Of a stretch of DNA of 23,523 bases, positions 13,419 through 21,650 are shown one piece after another; the stretch's first letter is position 1; each line of letters starts with the position of its first letter. Both the position numbers and the translations under genes were made by a program. Origin of the DNA: Candidatus Omnitrophota bacterium (lineage in GTDB: Bacteria; Omnitrophota; Omnitrophia; Omnitrophales; JACQLI01); contig JACQLI010000049.1 of assembly GCA_016204125.1 (NCBI GenBank), forward strand, positions 1 through 23,523. Direction: 5' to 3'. The notes beneath the pieces are model-generated. The model ran no database searches. It was not told where the DNA came from and saw nothing but the letters and a program-made list of their open reading frames with translations.

Positions 13419-13495
13419 AGGCAGAGGAAAAGGAGAAAATAGACGTATTCGAATTGAAAGCCAGACTGCGTAAGGCTTTTGAATCGAGTGGTTGA
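13415..13495 (+). CDS. Possible small ORF B
   Basis: GTG start, 26 codons (VKAEEKEKIDVFELKARL, then RKAFESSG), charged and helix-prone. It begins inside the stop of small ORF A (GTGA) and ends 9 bases before the aminotransferase ATG. A and B together could be one roughly 58-residue gene split by a frameshift. No family recognised. Confidence 0.25.
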   Translation: MKAEEKEKIDVFELKARLRKAFESSG

Positions 13496-13504
13496 AGTTT
13501 TTTG

Positions 13505-14755
13505 ATGCAAGAAGCAAATAGAATGAAGAGGTTGCCACCCTACCTCTTTACGGTGGTGGATAACCTCAAGCGTGAAGTTAGAAGTAAAGGTGTAGATGTC
13601 ATCGATTTCAGCATGGGGAATCCTGACTTAGACCCGCCGCCCCATGCGATCAAGGCCCTCCGAGAAGCACTCACTTTTCCTGGAATCCACCGCTATTCCA
13701 AGTCGGACCTAGAAATCGAGAAGAATTTCCGCAAGACCATCGCCCAGTGGTATTACGAAAAATTCCACGTCGATTTGGATCCTGATACAGAGGTAGTGCC
13801 CTGTATTGGCTCCAAAGAGGGGATTGCGCACCTAGCCCTCGCCTTCATGAATAACGACGATCTCGCTTTGATACCCTCTCCAGCCTACCCCGTTCATTTC
13901 AATGGAATCATCATGGCTGGAGGGATTCTTTACAACATTCCCTTGAAAGAAGAAACCCATTATTTGCCCGACCTTTTTTCTCTTCCTAAAGAAACCACAC
14001 GTCTTTCAAAGCTCTTGATGTTGAGTTATCCTCACAATCCGACCACTGCAACTTGCGACCTCAGTTTTTATGAGAAGGTGATTCATTGGTCGCGCGACAA
14101 ACAGATCATTATCGCTTCAGACTTGGCTTATTCCGATTTTGTCTTTCGCGGAAAGAGGGCCTATAGCATTCTTGAAGTCAAAGATGCAATCAAACATTCG
14201 ATCGAGTTTCATACCTTTTCAAAGTCCTACAGCATGCCTGGCTGGAGGATTGGGTTTGCGGTTGGCAATCGCGACGTTTTGGCAAGTCTTGCCAAGACCA
14301 AGAGTTATTGCGACTTCGGAATCTTTCGAGCCATTCAGTATGCAGCCACGAAGACCCTGACGGGGCCTCAAGGGTACGTCAAAAAAATCGTAGAAATTTA
14401 TCGAAAGAGGATTGATCTTTTTGTCGATGGCCTCAACCGAATAGGTTGGCCTACCAAGAAACCTGATGCCACATTTTACGTTTGGGCGAAGATTCCACTC
14501 CGATTTGATGAACATTCTTCGATGGCTTTTACCGAACTTCTTCTGCGCGAAACGGGCATCTGTGTGTCACCAGGAACAGGTTTTGGAGAATACGGGGAAG
14601 GTTATGTCCGATTTGCGCTTGTTGTCCCTGATGATCGAATCAAAGAGGCGCTGGGGAGATTGCAGATATTTCTGGTAAATGGTGGTTCAAACCGTAAGTC
14701 GAATTCGAAGTACCAAAAGGTTGCGAAACGGGTAAGTCGCATCAAAGTCAGATAA
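13505..14755 (+). CDS. alaC: Class I/II PLP aminotransferase, AlaC-like (alanine/glutamate type)
   Basis: 416 residues from ATG 13505. It aligns by eye along its length with E. coli AlaC, which makes alanine from pyruvate and glutamate: RLPPYLFTVVDNLKREVRSK, VIDFSMGNPDLDPP, GSKEGIAHLALAF, SYPHNPTTATC, ASDLAYSDFVF, the PLP lysine in TFSKSYSMPGWRIGF (K240), DATFYVWAKIP and CVSPGTGFGEYG. The related LL-diaminopimelate or aspartate aminotransferases are possible, so the substrate is less certain than the fold. A TTG at 13502 precedes the ATG; neither has a good ribosome site. The last 20 residues are basic and Ser-rich beyond the usual end. Confidence 0.85.
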   Translation: MQEANRMKRLPPYLFTVVDNLKREVRSKGVDVIDFSMGNPDLDPPPHAIKALREALTFPGIHRYSKSDLEIEKNFRKTIAQWYYEKFHVDLDPDTEVVPCIGSKEGIAHLALAFMNNDDLALIPSPAYPVHFNGIIMAGGILYNIPLKEETHYLPDLFSLPKETTRLSKLLMLSYPHNPTTATCDLSFYEKVIHWSRDKQIIIASDLAYSDFVFRGKRAYSILEVKDAIKHSIEFHTFSKSYSMPGWRIGFAVGNRDVLASLAKTKSYCDFGIFRAIQYAATKTLTGPQGYVKKIVEIYRKRIDLFVDGLNRIGWPTKKPDATFYVWAKIPLRFDEHSSMAFTELLLRETGICVSPGTGFGEYGEGYVRFALVVPDDRIKEALGRLQIFLVNGGSNRKSNSKYQKVAKRVSRIKVR

Positions 14756-14776
14756 AGAGAGGGGGTGACAAGTAGA

Positions 14777-14977
14777 ATGCCGCAGGGAAAAGTAAAATGG
14801 TTTAACAACCAGAAGGGTTATGGTTTTATCGAACTCGAACCTGGAAAGGACATTTTTGTCCACTACTCTTCCATTCAAGGAGATGGTTTTAAGACTTTGA
14901 ATGAGGGAGAAACAGTTCAGTTTGAGGTTGCTGATGGTCCAAAAGGTCAGCACGCTGTCAACGTAACTCGCGTATAA
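14777..14977 (+). CDS. Cold shock domain protein
   Basis: 66 residues, one cold-shock domain. RNP1 is KGYGFIE (from residue 13) and RNP2 is DIFVHYSS; the opening GKVKWFNNQ and the closing GPKGQHAVNVTRV are typical. It binds single-stranded RNA or DNA and acts as an RNA chaperone. ATG 14777 is chosen because it gives the family's usual start and has GGGGGTGA 8 bases upstream; the GTG at 14765 is part of that ribosome site. It lies just downstream of the aminotransferase gene. The murI -10 box overlaps its 3' end. Confidence 0.95.
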   Translation: MPQGKVKWFNNQKGYGFIELEPGKDIFVHYSSIQGDGFKTLNEGETVQFEVADGPKGQHAVNVTRV

Positions 14978-14978
14978 T
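14973..14978 (+). promoter_or_regulatory. -10 box for murI, overlapping the cspA-like stop
   Basis: Consensus TATAAT. The predicted +1 is near 14985, 4 bases before the TTG start of murI. No clear -35. No ribosome site lies between box and start. Confidence 0.4.
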
Positions 14979-14988
14979 AAATAATACC

Positions 14989-15783
14989 TTGAGCTCGCAG
15001 CCTATCGGTATCTTTGATTCGGGGTTGGGCGGGCTAACCGTAGTTCGTGAGCTTCGCCGCCAACTTCCGAACGAATCCATTGTCTACTTTGGAGACATTG
15101 CACGTCTTCCTTATGGGACGAAGTCTAGAAGTCAGATACAGCGGTTCTCGCTTGAGAATACTCAGTTTTTGCTCCAGAAGGGAATCAAGGCGCTCGTGAT
15201 CGCCTGCAATTCTTCTTCAAGCGCGGCATTCCAACTCCTCAAAAGACGTTTTCCTATTCCTATGGTGAGCGTAGTCGAACCTGCAGTCGGGGAAGCACTC
15301 CAGCGGACGAAAGCAGGCAAGGTGGGTGTCATAGGAACACCAGCCACCATTGAGAGTCGAGTTTACGAGGAGGCGCTTCGGAGAGGAAATTCGCGGATAG
15401 AAGTTTTCGCACAAAGCTGTCCTCTTTTTGTTCCTTTAGTGGAGGAGGGGTGGCTCAATGGAGGAGTGGCTGAAAGAGTGATTCAGAAATACCTAACGCC
15501 TCTTGCCGAGAAGAAGATCGATACACTCATCCTTGGCTGTACCCACTACCCCCTTCTTCGAGAAGAAATTCAAGGCTTTTTTGGGCCGAAAGTTCAACTG
15601 ATTGATTCAGCCAGTCCCACTGTCAAACAACTTGCTTCCTTCTTGGAGAGGAAAAAGTTACTCTATGAGGGAAGGAAGAATGCGAGGTTTCAAATCTTTA
15701 CAAGTGATCTTCCACGAAACTTTATTCACGTGGGGGAAAGATTTTTAGGAGAACCTCTACCCCCCATCAAGGTTGTCCGATGA
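14989..15783 (+). CDS. murI: Glutamate racemase
   Basis: 264 residues from TTG 14989. MurI makes D-glutamate for peptidoglycan without a cofactor, using two cysteines. IGIFDSGLGGLTV with Asp10, YFGDIARLPYGTKS, the first catalytic Cys in ACNSSSS (C73) and the second in LGCTHYPLL (C184) are all present. The motif around C73 has Ser where most homologues have Thr-Ala (ACNTAS), a mild variation. TTG is the only start that keeps the conserved opening, and it has no ribosome site but lies close behind a TATAAT. The stop overlaps the queC ATG. Confidence 0.94.
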   Translation: MSSQPIGIFDSGLGGLTVVRELRRQLPNESIVYFGDIARLPYGTKSRSQIQRFSLENTQFLLQKGIKALVIACNSSSSAAFQLLKRRFPIPMVSVVEPAVGEALQRTKAGKVGVIGTPATIESRVYEEALRRGNSRIEVFAQSCPLFVPLVEEGWLNGGVAERVIQKYLTPLAEKKIDTLILGCTHYPLLREEIQGFFGPKVQLIDSASPTVKQLASFLERKKLLYEGRKNARFQIFTSDLPRNFIHVGERFLGEPLPPIKVVR

Positions 15784-16460
15784 AAACCATTGTCCTTTTT
15801 TCTGGAGGTCTCGATTCCACAACCGCGCTCTATGTTGCGCGTAGCGAAGGCAGGGAACCCATTTGTCTCACCATCCATTACGGACAACTTCATGAGCGGG
15901 AAATCACCTCGGCTAAGAAAATAGCCGTCTCTCTTCGACTTGAACATTGGATCATTCCTCTTTCCCTTCCTTGGGGAGGAAGTGCCCTAACCGATAGCGA
16001 GATTGCGCTTCCAAAAGGGAGGAGTGAAAAAGAAATATCCAAAGAGATTCCTGTAACCTACGTACCTGCCAGGAATAGCATCTTTCTTTCCCTCGCAGCT
16101 TCTCTGGCTGAGACAAAAGAGGCAGATTCCATCTATTTTGGTGCTAACGCACTGGATTACTCAGGCTATCCTGATTGCAGGCCGGCCTTTCTCGAAGCCT
16201 TTGAAGAATTGATCGCGCGTGGGACTAAGGCGGGGAGCGAAGGCAAGAAGATTCGAATCATTGCACCCCTTCTTTACCTTTCTAAAGCAGAGATTGTCCG
16301 TCTGGGTTACGAACTCAAAGTTCCTTTTGAATGGACATGGTCCTGTTACGAAGGAAGAGAAACACCGTGTGGCGAATGTGACTCTTGCATTTTAAGAGCC
16401 AAAGGGTTTAGAGAAGCGGGGATAGAAGATCCTCTGATGCAGACAATGAGGAGGGCTTAA
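15780..16460 (+). CDS. queC: 7-cyano-7-deazaguanine (preQ0) synthase
   Basis: 226 residues. QueC uses ATP and ammonia to turn 7-carboxy-7-deazaguanine into preQ0, the queuosine precursor. The PP-loop SGGLDSTTAL is at the N-terminus, YVPARNSIFLSLAASLAE in the middle, and the zinc-binding Cys cluster SCYEGRETPCGECDSC at the end. It starts in the ATGA overlap with murI and is followed 2 bases later by queE, so both queuosine genes are coupled. The queD and folE steps are not in the window. Confidence 0.95.
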   Translation: MKTIVLFSGGLDSTTALYVARSEGREPICLTIHYGQLHEREITSAKKIAVSLRLEHWIIPLSLPWGGSALTDSEIALPKGRSEKEISKEIPVTYVPARNSIFLSLAASLAETKEADSIYFGANALDYSGYPDCRPAFLEAFEELIARGTKAGSEGKKIRIIAPLLYLSKAEIVRLGYELKVPFEWTWSCYEGRETPCGECDSCILRAKGFREAGIEDPLMQTMRRA

Positions 16461-16462
16461 CT

Positions 16463-17185
16463 TTGCGCTACCCACCTACGACTCGCGAGGCGCGGATTTC
16501 AGAAATCTTTTCTTCTCTCCAGGGAGAAGGTACCCATTTGGGCGAAAGGCATCTTTTCATCCGTTTTGAAGAATGTCATATCCACTGCGAATATTGCGAT
16601 GAACTCGATAAGCCAGCGCGTGTAATGACCTTGGATGAAACAGTTGAAACGGTTCAGAAGTTGGAAAAGGAAGAGGGTCCGCATTCTTTTGTTAGTCTCA
16701 CGGGTGGGGAGCCACTTCTTTATTTGAGTTTTTTAAGCCGACTTCTTCTTCGCCTGAAGACCTTGGGTCTTCGAACTTACCTTGAGACCAACGGAATTCT
16801 CTGGCAGGCTCTCGAAGCAGTGATCGGGTGGTGTGACCTCATTGCGATGGATCTTAAGCCAGCAAGTGTTACCAAAGAAAGAAGTTTCTTAAAAGAGCAC
16901 GCACGTTTTTTAGAAATCGCTTCCACAAAGGAAATTTTTATCAAGATCATTCTTTCCAAAGAAATCGACCTTCAAGAGTTCCAAGAACTGATTCAATTGG
17001 TTAAAAGGATTGCGCCGAAGACGCCCGTCATTCTTCAGCCCATAAGCTCTCTTGAAGATGGGTTGGAAGGTCACGAAGACCCCGAGCTCATGCAACTTTT
17101 AGGCGAACTTCAGCGAATGGCGAGCCGTCAGATTGCCCAAGTGAGGATCACGCCTCGCCTTCACCGTATTCTCAAAATCCGATAA
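16463..17185 (+). CDS. queE: 7-carboxy-7-deazaguanine synthase (radical SAM)
   Basis: 240 residues from TTG 16463, which has GGAGG 8 bases upstream inside the end of queC. QueE contracts 6-carboxytetrahydropterin to 7-carboxy-7-deazaguanine with radical SAM chemistry. The opening ISEIFSSLQGEGTHLGERHL is diagnostic, the cluster motif is CHIHCEYCD (C38, C42, C45), followed by SLTGGEPLL, LETNG and DLKPAS, and the protein ends with the usual RLHRILKIR. The first residue of the cluster motif is preceded by EE rather than the usual CN-type context, with no lost Cys. Confidence 0.93.
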   Translation: MRYPPTTREARISEIFSSLQGEGTHLGERHLFIRFEECHIHCEYCDELDKPARVMTLDETVETVQKLEKEEGPHSFVSLTGGEPLLYLSFLSRLLLRLKTLGLRTYLETNGILWQALEAVIGWCDLIAMDLKPASVTKERSFLKEHARFLEIASTKEIFIKIILSKEIDLQEFQELIQLVKRIAPKTPVILQPISSLEDGLEGHEDPELMQLLGELQRMASRQIAQVRITPRLHRILKIR

Positions 17186-17188
17186 GAT
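17183..17188 (+). promoter_or_regulatory. Possible -10 box for rph
   Basis: TAAGAT overlapping the end of queE; predicted +1 about 17195, one base before ATG 17196. No convincing -35. Fits the near-leaderless spacing seen elsewhere, but the gene may simply be read through from queE. Confidence 0.3.
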
Positions 17189-17195
17189 CACCGCC

Positions 17196-17915
17196 ATGCG
17201 TACGAACGGCCGACGTTTTGATCAATTAAGAAAAGTCTCCATCAAAAGAGGTTATCTCAAGTTTGCCACAGGCTCCTGTCTCATTGAAATGGGGAATACT
17301 CGTGTTGTCTGCTCAGCAAGCGTGGAAGAAAAGGTGCCGCCTTTCCTGAAGGATCAAGGAAAAGGATGGGTAACTGCAGAATATGGGATGCTCCCCGCTT
17401 CTTGCACAGAGAGAATTTCTCGGGAAAGTTCACGGGGGAAAGTCAGTGGTCGAACACAGGAGATCCAACGTTTGATTGGAAGAAGCCTTCGTGCGGTGGT
17501 TGATCTGGAAGCCTTGGGAGAAAGGTCGATTTGGGTTGATGCAGATGTCATTCAGGGAGACGGCGGGACGCGGACCGCAGCCATTACGGGGAGTTTTGTT
17601 GCTTTGGCCCAAGCCGTAGAAAAGTTGAGGGAGAAAAAATTGCTTCACAAGAATCCCATCCTTGATTATGTTGCGGCAGTCAGTGTTGGCCTGGTGGACG
17701 GCCAGGCTTTGCTTGATTTGAGTTACGACGAGGATTCCAGCGCTGATGTCGACATGAATATCGTCATGACAGGGAAGGGAAAACTCGTAGAGATTCAGGG
17801 AACAGCCGAGAAACACCCTTTTACCAAAAAGGAATCAGATCGACTCTTAAGACTTGCCGAAAGAGGAATCAGAGAACTCATTCATCTCCAGAAGTCCCAC
17901 GTCCGTTTGAAGTAA
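17196..17915 (+). CDS. rph: Ribonuclease PH
   Basis: 239 residues, the normal length. RNase PH trims tRNA 3' ends by phosphorolysis. RRFDQLRKVSIKRGYLKFATG, NTRVVCSASVEEKVPPF, GWVTAEYGMLPASCTER, GRTQEIQRLIGRSLRAV, the phosphate- and metal-site segment DADVIQGDGGTRTAAITG and DLSYDEDSSADVDMN are all intact. No ribosome site is seen before the ATG. It lies 10 bases after queE and abuts rdgB directly (TAA ATG). Confidence 0.96.
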   Translation: MRTNGRRFDQLRKVSIKRGYLKFATGSCLIEMGNTRVVCSASVEEKVPPFLKDQGKGWVTAEYGMLPASCTERISRESSRGKVSGRTQEIQRLIGRSLRAVVDLEALGERSIWVDADVIQGDGGTRTAAITGSFVALAQAVEKLREKKLLHKNPILDYVAAVSVGLVDGQALLDLSYDEDSSADVDMNIVMTGKGKLVEIQGTAEKHPFTKKESDRLLRLAERGIRELIHLQKSHVRLK

Positions 17916-18612
<697 letters not shown>

Positions 18613-18629
18613 GAGTTCCTTAAAAATGC

Positions 18630-18658
18630 TTGACATTCTGAGTGGTTCGAATGAAAAT
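18630..18658 (+). promoter_or_regulatory. Promoter of the small basic protein gene
   Basis: Perfect TTGACA, 17-base spacer, GAAAAT. Predicted +1 about 18665, five bases before ATG 18670. No ribosome site in between. Confidence 0.5.
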
Positions 18659-18669
18659 TACGTGCCTTT

Positions 18670-18789
18670 ATGAGTAGAGACTGGGACAAAAGAAAGAAAA
18701 GAAGCCGCAGAAAAGCTTACCTCAAACGCCTGAAGAACCGTACGAAATCAGCCCAAAAATCTCCTACGCCCGTTGGCCAGCCCGCCTGA
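18670..18789 (+). CDS. Small very basic protein, unknown function
   Basis: 39 residues: MSRDWDKRKKRSRRKAYLKR followed by LKNRTKSAQKSPTP and VGQPA. About 15 of the first 26 residues are Lys or Arg, interrupted by W5 and Y17, in a helix-like pattern; the tail is Pro-rich. This composition suits binding to rRNA or tRNA, as in very small ribosomal proteins, but I do not recognise a named family. It sits between tRNA-Val and the thrS-infC-rpmI-rplT translation cluster and has its own predicted promoter. ATG has no ribosome site. Evidence for being a real gene is the promoter, the composition and the tight context. Confidence 0.55.
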   Translation: MSRDWDKRKKRSRRKAYLKRLKNRTKSAQKSPTPVGQPA

Positions 18790-18799
18790 TGTTTCCCCA

Positions 18800-18805
18800 G
18801 ATAAT
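18800..18805 (+). promoter_or_regulatory. -10 box for thrS operon
   Basis: GATAAT, predicted +1 about 18812, five bases before ATG 18817. No -35 at normal spacing and no ribosome site. Confidence 0.35.
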
Positions 18806-18816
18806 CTTTTAGTTTA

Positions 18817-20532
18817 ATGACCGAGGAGCTTGTACGTTTAAGACATTCTGCTTCTCATGTGCTTGCCCAGGCTGTTCAAATCCTTTTCCCGGGAACAAAA
18901 TTAGCGATCGGCCCCGCCATTGAAGACGGATTCTATTATGACTTTGAGCGCGACGAGCCTTTCACAGAGGAAGATCTAACTCGTATTGAGACAAAGATGA
19001 AGCAAATCATTGAAGAGGGGCAAGAGTTTACGCGAAAAGAAACTTCGAAAGAAGAGGCGCGCGAGTTTTTTAAAAAGCGGGGAGAGATTTACAAGATTCA
19101 GATTCTTGACGATATCCCCGAAACAAAAGTGTCACTTTATCAAAACGGTCCCTTTGTGGATCTTTGTCGGGGAAATCATGTGAAGAACACCAAAGAAATC
19201 CGAGCGGTCAAGCTCCTTTCTGTGGCCGGCGCTTACTGGCGGGGCGATGAGCGCAATAAAATGCTTCAGAGAATTTATGGGACAGCATTTTATTCAGTAG
19301 AGGAGCTTGAGAAACATCTTAAGCGATTAGAAGAGGCTAAAAAACGTGATCATCGAAAGCTTGGAAAAGAACTTAAACTTTTTAGCTTTCATTCCGAAGC
19401 CTCTGGCATTCCTTTTTACCATCCCAAGGGCGCTCTTCTCTATGAGACCCTGATCGGATATTGGCGGGAGGAACACGCCAAAGAGGGATATCAAGAAATC
19501 AGGACCCCCACACTTCTCAGGGAAGAGCTTTGGAAGAAAAGCGGACATTATGAGCATTATCATGGAAACATGTTCTTTTCCAAAACCGAAGAAGGGATGA
19601 TGGCTGTGAAGCCGATGAACTGTCCTGGAAGCACGCTGATCTACTCGAGCGAACTTCACTCTTATCGTGATCTTCCTATTCGGCTCTCAGAGCTTGGCCT
19701 TGTTCACCGCTATGAGCGCTCTGGCGTTCTTCACGGGCTCTTTCGCGTCAAGGCCTTCACGATTGACGATGCCCATATCTTTTGCCGTGAGAGTCAAATT
19801 GAGGAAGAGATCACCAAAGTCATCCGCCTTATTCTTCGTGTTTACAAGAGATTCGGTTTTGAGGAGGTATCCATGAGTCTTTCAACCCGCCCTAAAGATT
19901 CGATGGGCTCAGATGAGCTCTGGGAGCGGGCCACAGAAGGCTTGAAGCGAGCGCTCGAAGGGAATAAAATTGCTTACGAACTTCAGCCCGGAGGGGGCGC
20001 CTTTTACGGTCCTAAGATCGATTTTGAGATTACTGATTCGATCGGCCGCGATTGGCAGTGCGGGACTATTCAACTTGATTTTCAAATGCCCGAACGTTTC
20101 GGATTGGGCTATGTCGAGGCAGACGGCAAAGAGAAAAGGCCGGTCATGGTTCACAGGGCCGTATTTGGTTCTGTGGAAAGATTCCTTGGCATTTTGATTG
20201 AGCATTACGGAGGTGCTTTCCCAACATGGCTCGCTCCGGTGCAGGTTCGAGTAGCAACCATTTCCGAGAAACAGGAAGAAAAGGCAAAGGAATTTTACGG
20301 CGAACTATTGAAAGAAGGGTTTCGAGCCGATCTGGATATCAGACCTGAGAAAATAGGCTATAAAATTCGAGAGGCAGAACTGGAGAAAATACCGTACACC
20401 TTGGTCATAGGAGATAAAGAAGTTCAGGGCGGAAGGGTCTCTGTCAGAGGGCGGGGTCGTAAAGATCTTGGAGAAAACTCTCTGAGCGAATTTTGTAAAA
20501 TGCTGCATCGTGAGATTGCGGAGTCCCGTTGA
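18817..20532 (+). CDS. thrS: Threonyl-tRNA synthetase, lacking the N-terminal TGS domain
   Basis: 571 residues, against about 640 for E. coli. The protein begins directly in the editing domain: RLRHSASHVLAQAV with H10 and H14, and CRGNHV (C117, H121) complete the editing-site metal motif. The catalytic core has MKPMNCPGS with the zinc Cys, the motif 2 region HRYERSGVLHGLFRVKAFT, IDDAHIFC with a zinc His, and HRAVFGSVERFLGILIEH. The anticodon-binding domain follows (LAPVQVRVATIS to GRVSVRGRG). The usual 60-residue TGS domain is missing, and no in-frame coding sequence upstream could supply it. The infC start overlaps its stop (TTGA). Confidence 0.95.
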   Translation: MTEELVRLRHSASHVLAQAVQILFPGTKLAIGPAIEDGFYYDFERDEPFTEEDLTRIETKMKQIIEEGQEFTRKETSKEEAREFFKKRGEIYKIQILDDIPETKVSLYQNGPFVDLCRGNHVKNTKEIRAVKLLSVAGAYWRGDERNKMLQRIYGTAFYSVEELEKHLKRLEEAKKRDHRKLGKELKLFSFHSEASGIPFYHPKGALLYETLIGYWREEHAKEGYQEIRTPTLLREELWKKSGHYEHYHGNMFFSKTEEGMMAVKPMNCPGSTLIYSSELHSYRDLPIRLSELGLVHRYERSGVLHGLFRVKAFTIDDAHIFCRESQIEEEITKVIRLILRVYKRFGFEEVSMSLSTRPKDSMGSDELWERATEGLKRALEGNKIAYELQPGGGAFYGPKIDFEITDSIGRDWQCGTIQLDFQMPERFGLGYVEADGKEKRPVMVHRAVFGSVERFLGILIEHYGGAFPTWLAPVQVRVATISEKQEEKAKEFYGELLKEGFRADLDIRPEKIGYKIREAELEKIPYTLVIGDKEVQGGRVSVRGRGRKDLGENSLSEFCKMLHREIAESR

Positions 20533-21107
20533 GCCCAGGTAACAGCAAAATTCGAATCAACGATTGGATTAGGTCTCCCCAGATCCGACTCATCGGTGCG
20601 AAGGGTGAGCAGATCGGAATCGTGGATGTGAGGGAAGGGATTCGTCTGGCACGCGAAGAAGGGCTTGATCTCGTTGAAGTAGCTCCACAAGCCAAGCCGC
20701 CCGTGTGCCGAATTCTTGATTTCAGTAAATTCCTTTATGCCCTGAGCAAGAAGGAAAAAGAGGCTCGTAAGAAACATAAGATCATTAATGTTAAGGAGAT
20801 CAAACTAACCAGTAAAATTGACGAACATGATTATCAAACCAAATTAGCTCATGCGCGTCGATTCCTCGAAAGGGGAGATAAGGTCAAACTCACTCTCATG
20901 TTTCGAGGAAGAGAAATTACCCATATGGATCTGGGGGAGAAGGTGGTTCAGCATTTTATCGCAGACCTTACAGACTGGGGAGCCGTGGAACGTAACGACG
21001 GTCTAGAGGGAAAGGCCTTACACCTTTATATAGCTCCGAAAGTAAATAAGAAAGGCGGGACTTCCAAAAGTACCGAGACTAAGCATGCCGAAAATAAAGA
21101 CAAATAA
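20529..21107 (+). CDS. infC: Translation initiation factor IF-3
   Basis: 192 residues from TTG 20529. IF-3 binds the 30S subunit and checks start codons. The N-domain has IRINDWIRSPQIRLIGAKGE and VDLVEVAP-type sequence (here GLDLVEVAPQAKPPVCRILD), then a Lys-rich linker (SKKEKEARKKHKIINVKEIK), and the C-domain has KVKLTLMFRGREITHMDLG. Many infC genes use a rare start codon for self-regulation; here the TTG overlaps the thrS stop and gives the family's usual N-terminal length, although in-frame ATT codons nearby are possible starts too. The end overlaps rpmI by 23 bases. Confidence 0.93.
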   Translation: MSPGNSKIRINDWIRSPQIRLIGAKGEQIGIVDVREGIRLAREEGLDLVEVAPQAKPPVCRILDFSKFLYALSKKEKEARKKHKIINVKEIKLTSKIDEHDYQTKLAHARRFLERGDKVKLTLMFRGREITHMDLGEKVVQHFIADLTDWGAVERNDGLEGKALHLYIAPKVNKKGGTSKSTETKHAENKDK

Positions 21108-21282
21108 AGCAGCCAAAAAGCGTTTTAAAATCAGCTCTAAAGGAAAAGTCTTAAGGCCCAAAACCTCAAGGCGTCACCTCCTAACCGATAAAAGTTCTAA
21201 AGACAAAAGGGAACTTCGCGGATGGAAACTTGTCGATGAAACCGACAAGAAGCGAATCGAAACTCTTTTGCCTTATGACTGA
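21085..21282 (+). CDS. rpmI: 50S ribosomal protein L35
   Basis: 65 residues. The opening MPKIKTNKAAKKRFKIS and the block KTSRRHLLTDKSSK are the bL35 signature. It starts inside the end of infC without a clear ribosome site, which points to translational coupling, and is followed 14 bases later by rplT, the standard infC-rpmI-rplT order. Confidence 0.95.
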   Translation: MPKIKTNKAAKKRFKISSKGKVLRPKTSRRHLLTDKSSKDKRELRGWKLVDETDKKRIETLLPYD

Positions 21283-21296
21283 GAAAGGATTTATCC

Positions 21297-21650
21297 ATGC
21301 CGCGCGTTACCAATGTACCAGCCACAAGAAGGCGACGAAAGAAGTGGCTTCGCCGCGCAAAAGGATTTTTCAGCGGTAGACGAAAGCTTTACCGAACAGC
21401 GAGAGAGACTGTTCAAAGAGCGCTTCGCTTTGCCACTGGTCACCGTCGTCTGAAGAAGCGTCAGTTTCGGGCCCTCTGGAATACCCGCATCAACGCCGCC
21501 TGCCGTAAGGAGGGTATTTCTTATTCGCGTTTTATCGCAGGCCTCAAACGCGCCAAGATCGAGCTTGACCGTAAGTCCCTTGCCGATCTTGCAGTCCGTA
21601 ACGGAGAAGTTTTTAAGAAACTCGTAAACATCTCGAAGTCTCAGAAGTGA
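21297..21650 (+). CDS. rplT: 50S ribosomal protein L20
   Basis: 117 residues. MPRVTNVPATRRRRKKWL, AKGFFSGRRKLYRTARETV, RQFRALWNTRINAACRKEG and SYSRFIAGLKRA are the bL20 blocks. L20 binds 23S rRNA early in assembly and in many bacteria represses its own operon; I see no clear L20 leader structure here. AAAGGA is 8 bases before the ATG. The stop overlaps the pheS GTG start (GTGA). Confidence 0.96.
   Translation: MPRVTNVPATRRRRKKWLRRAKGFFSGRRKLYRTARETVQRALRFATGHRRLKKRQFRALWNTRINAACRKEGISYSRFIAGLKRAKIELDRKSLADLAVRNGEVFKKLVNISKSQK

Noticed and set aside
14765..14776. GTG 14765 as start of the cold-shock protein
   Set aside because: It lies inside the ribosome site of ATG 14777, which gives the normal family start.
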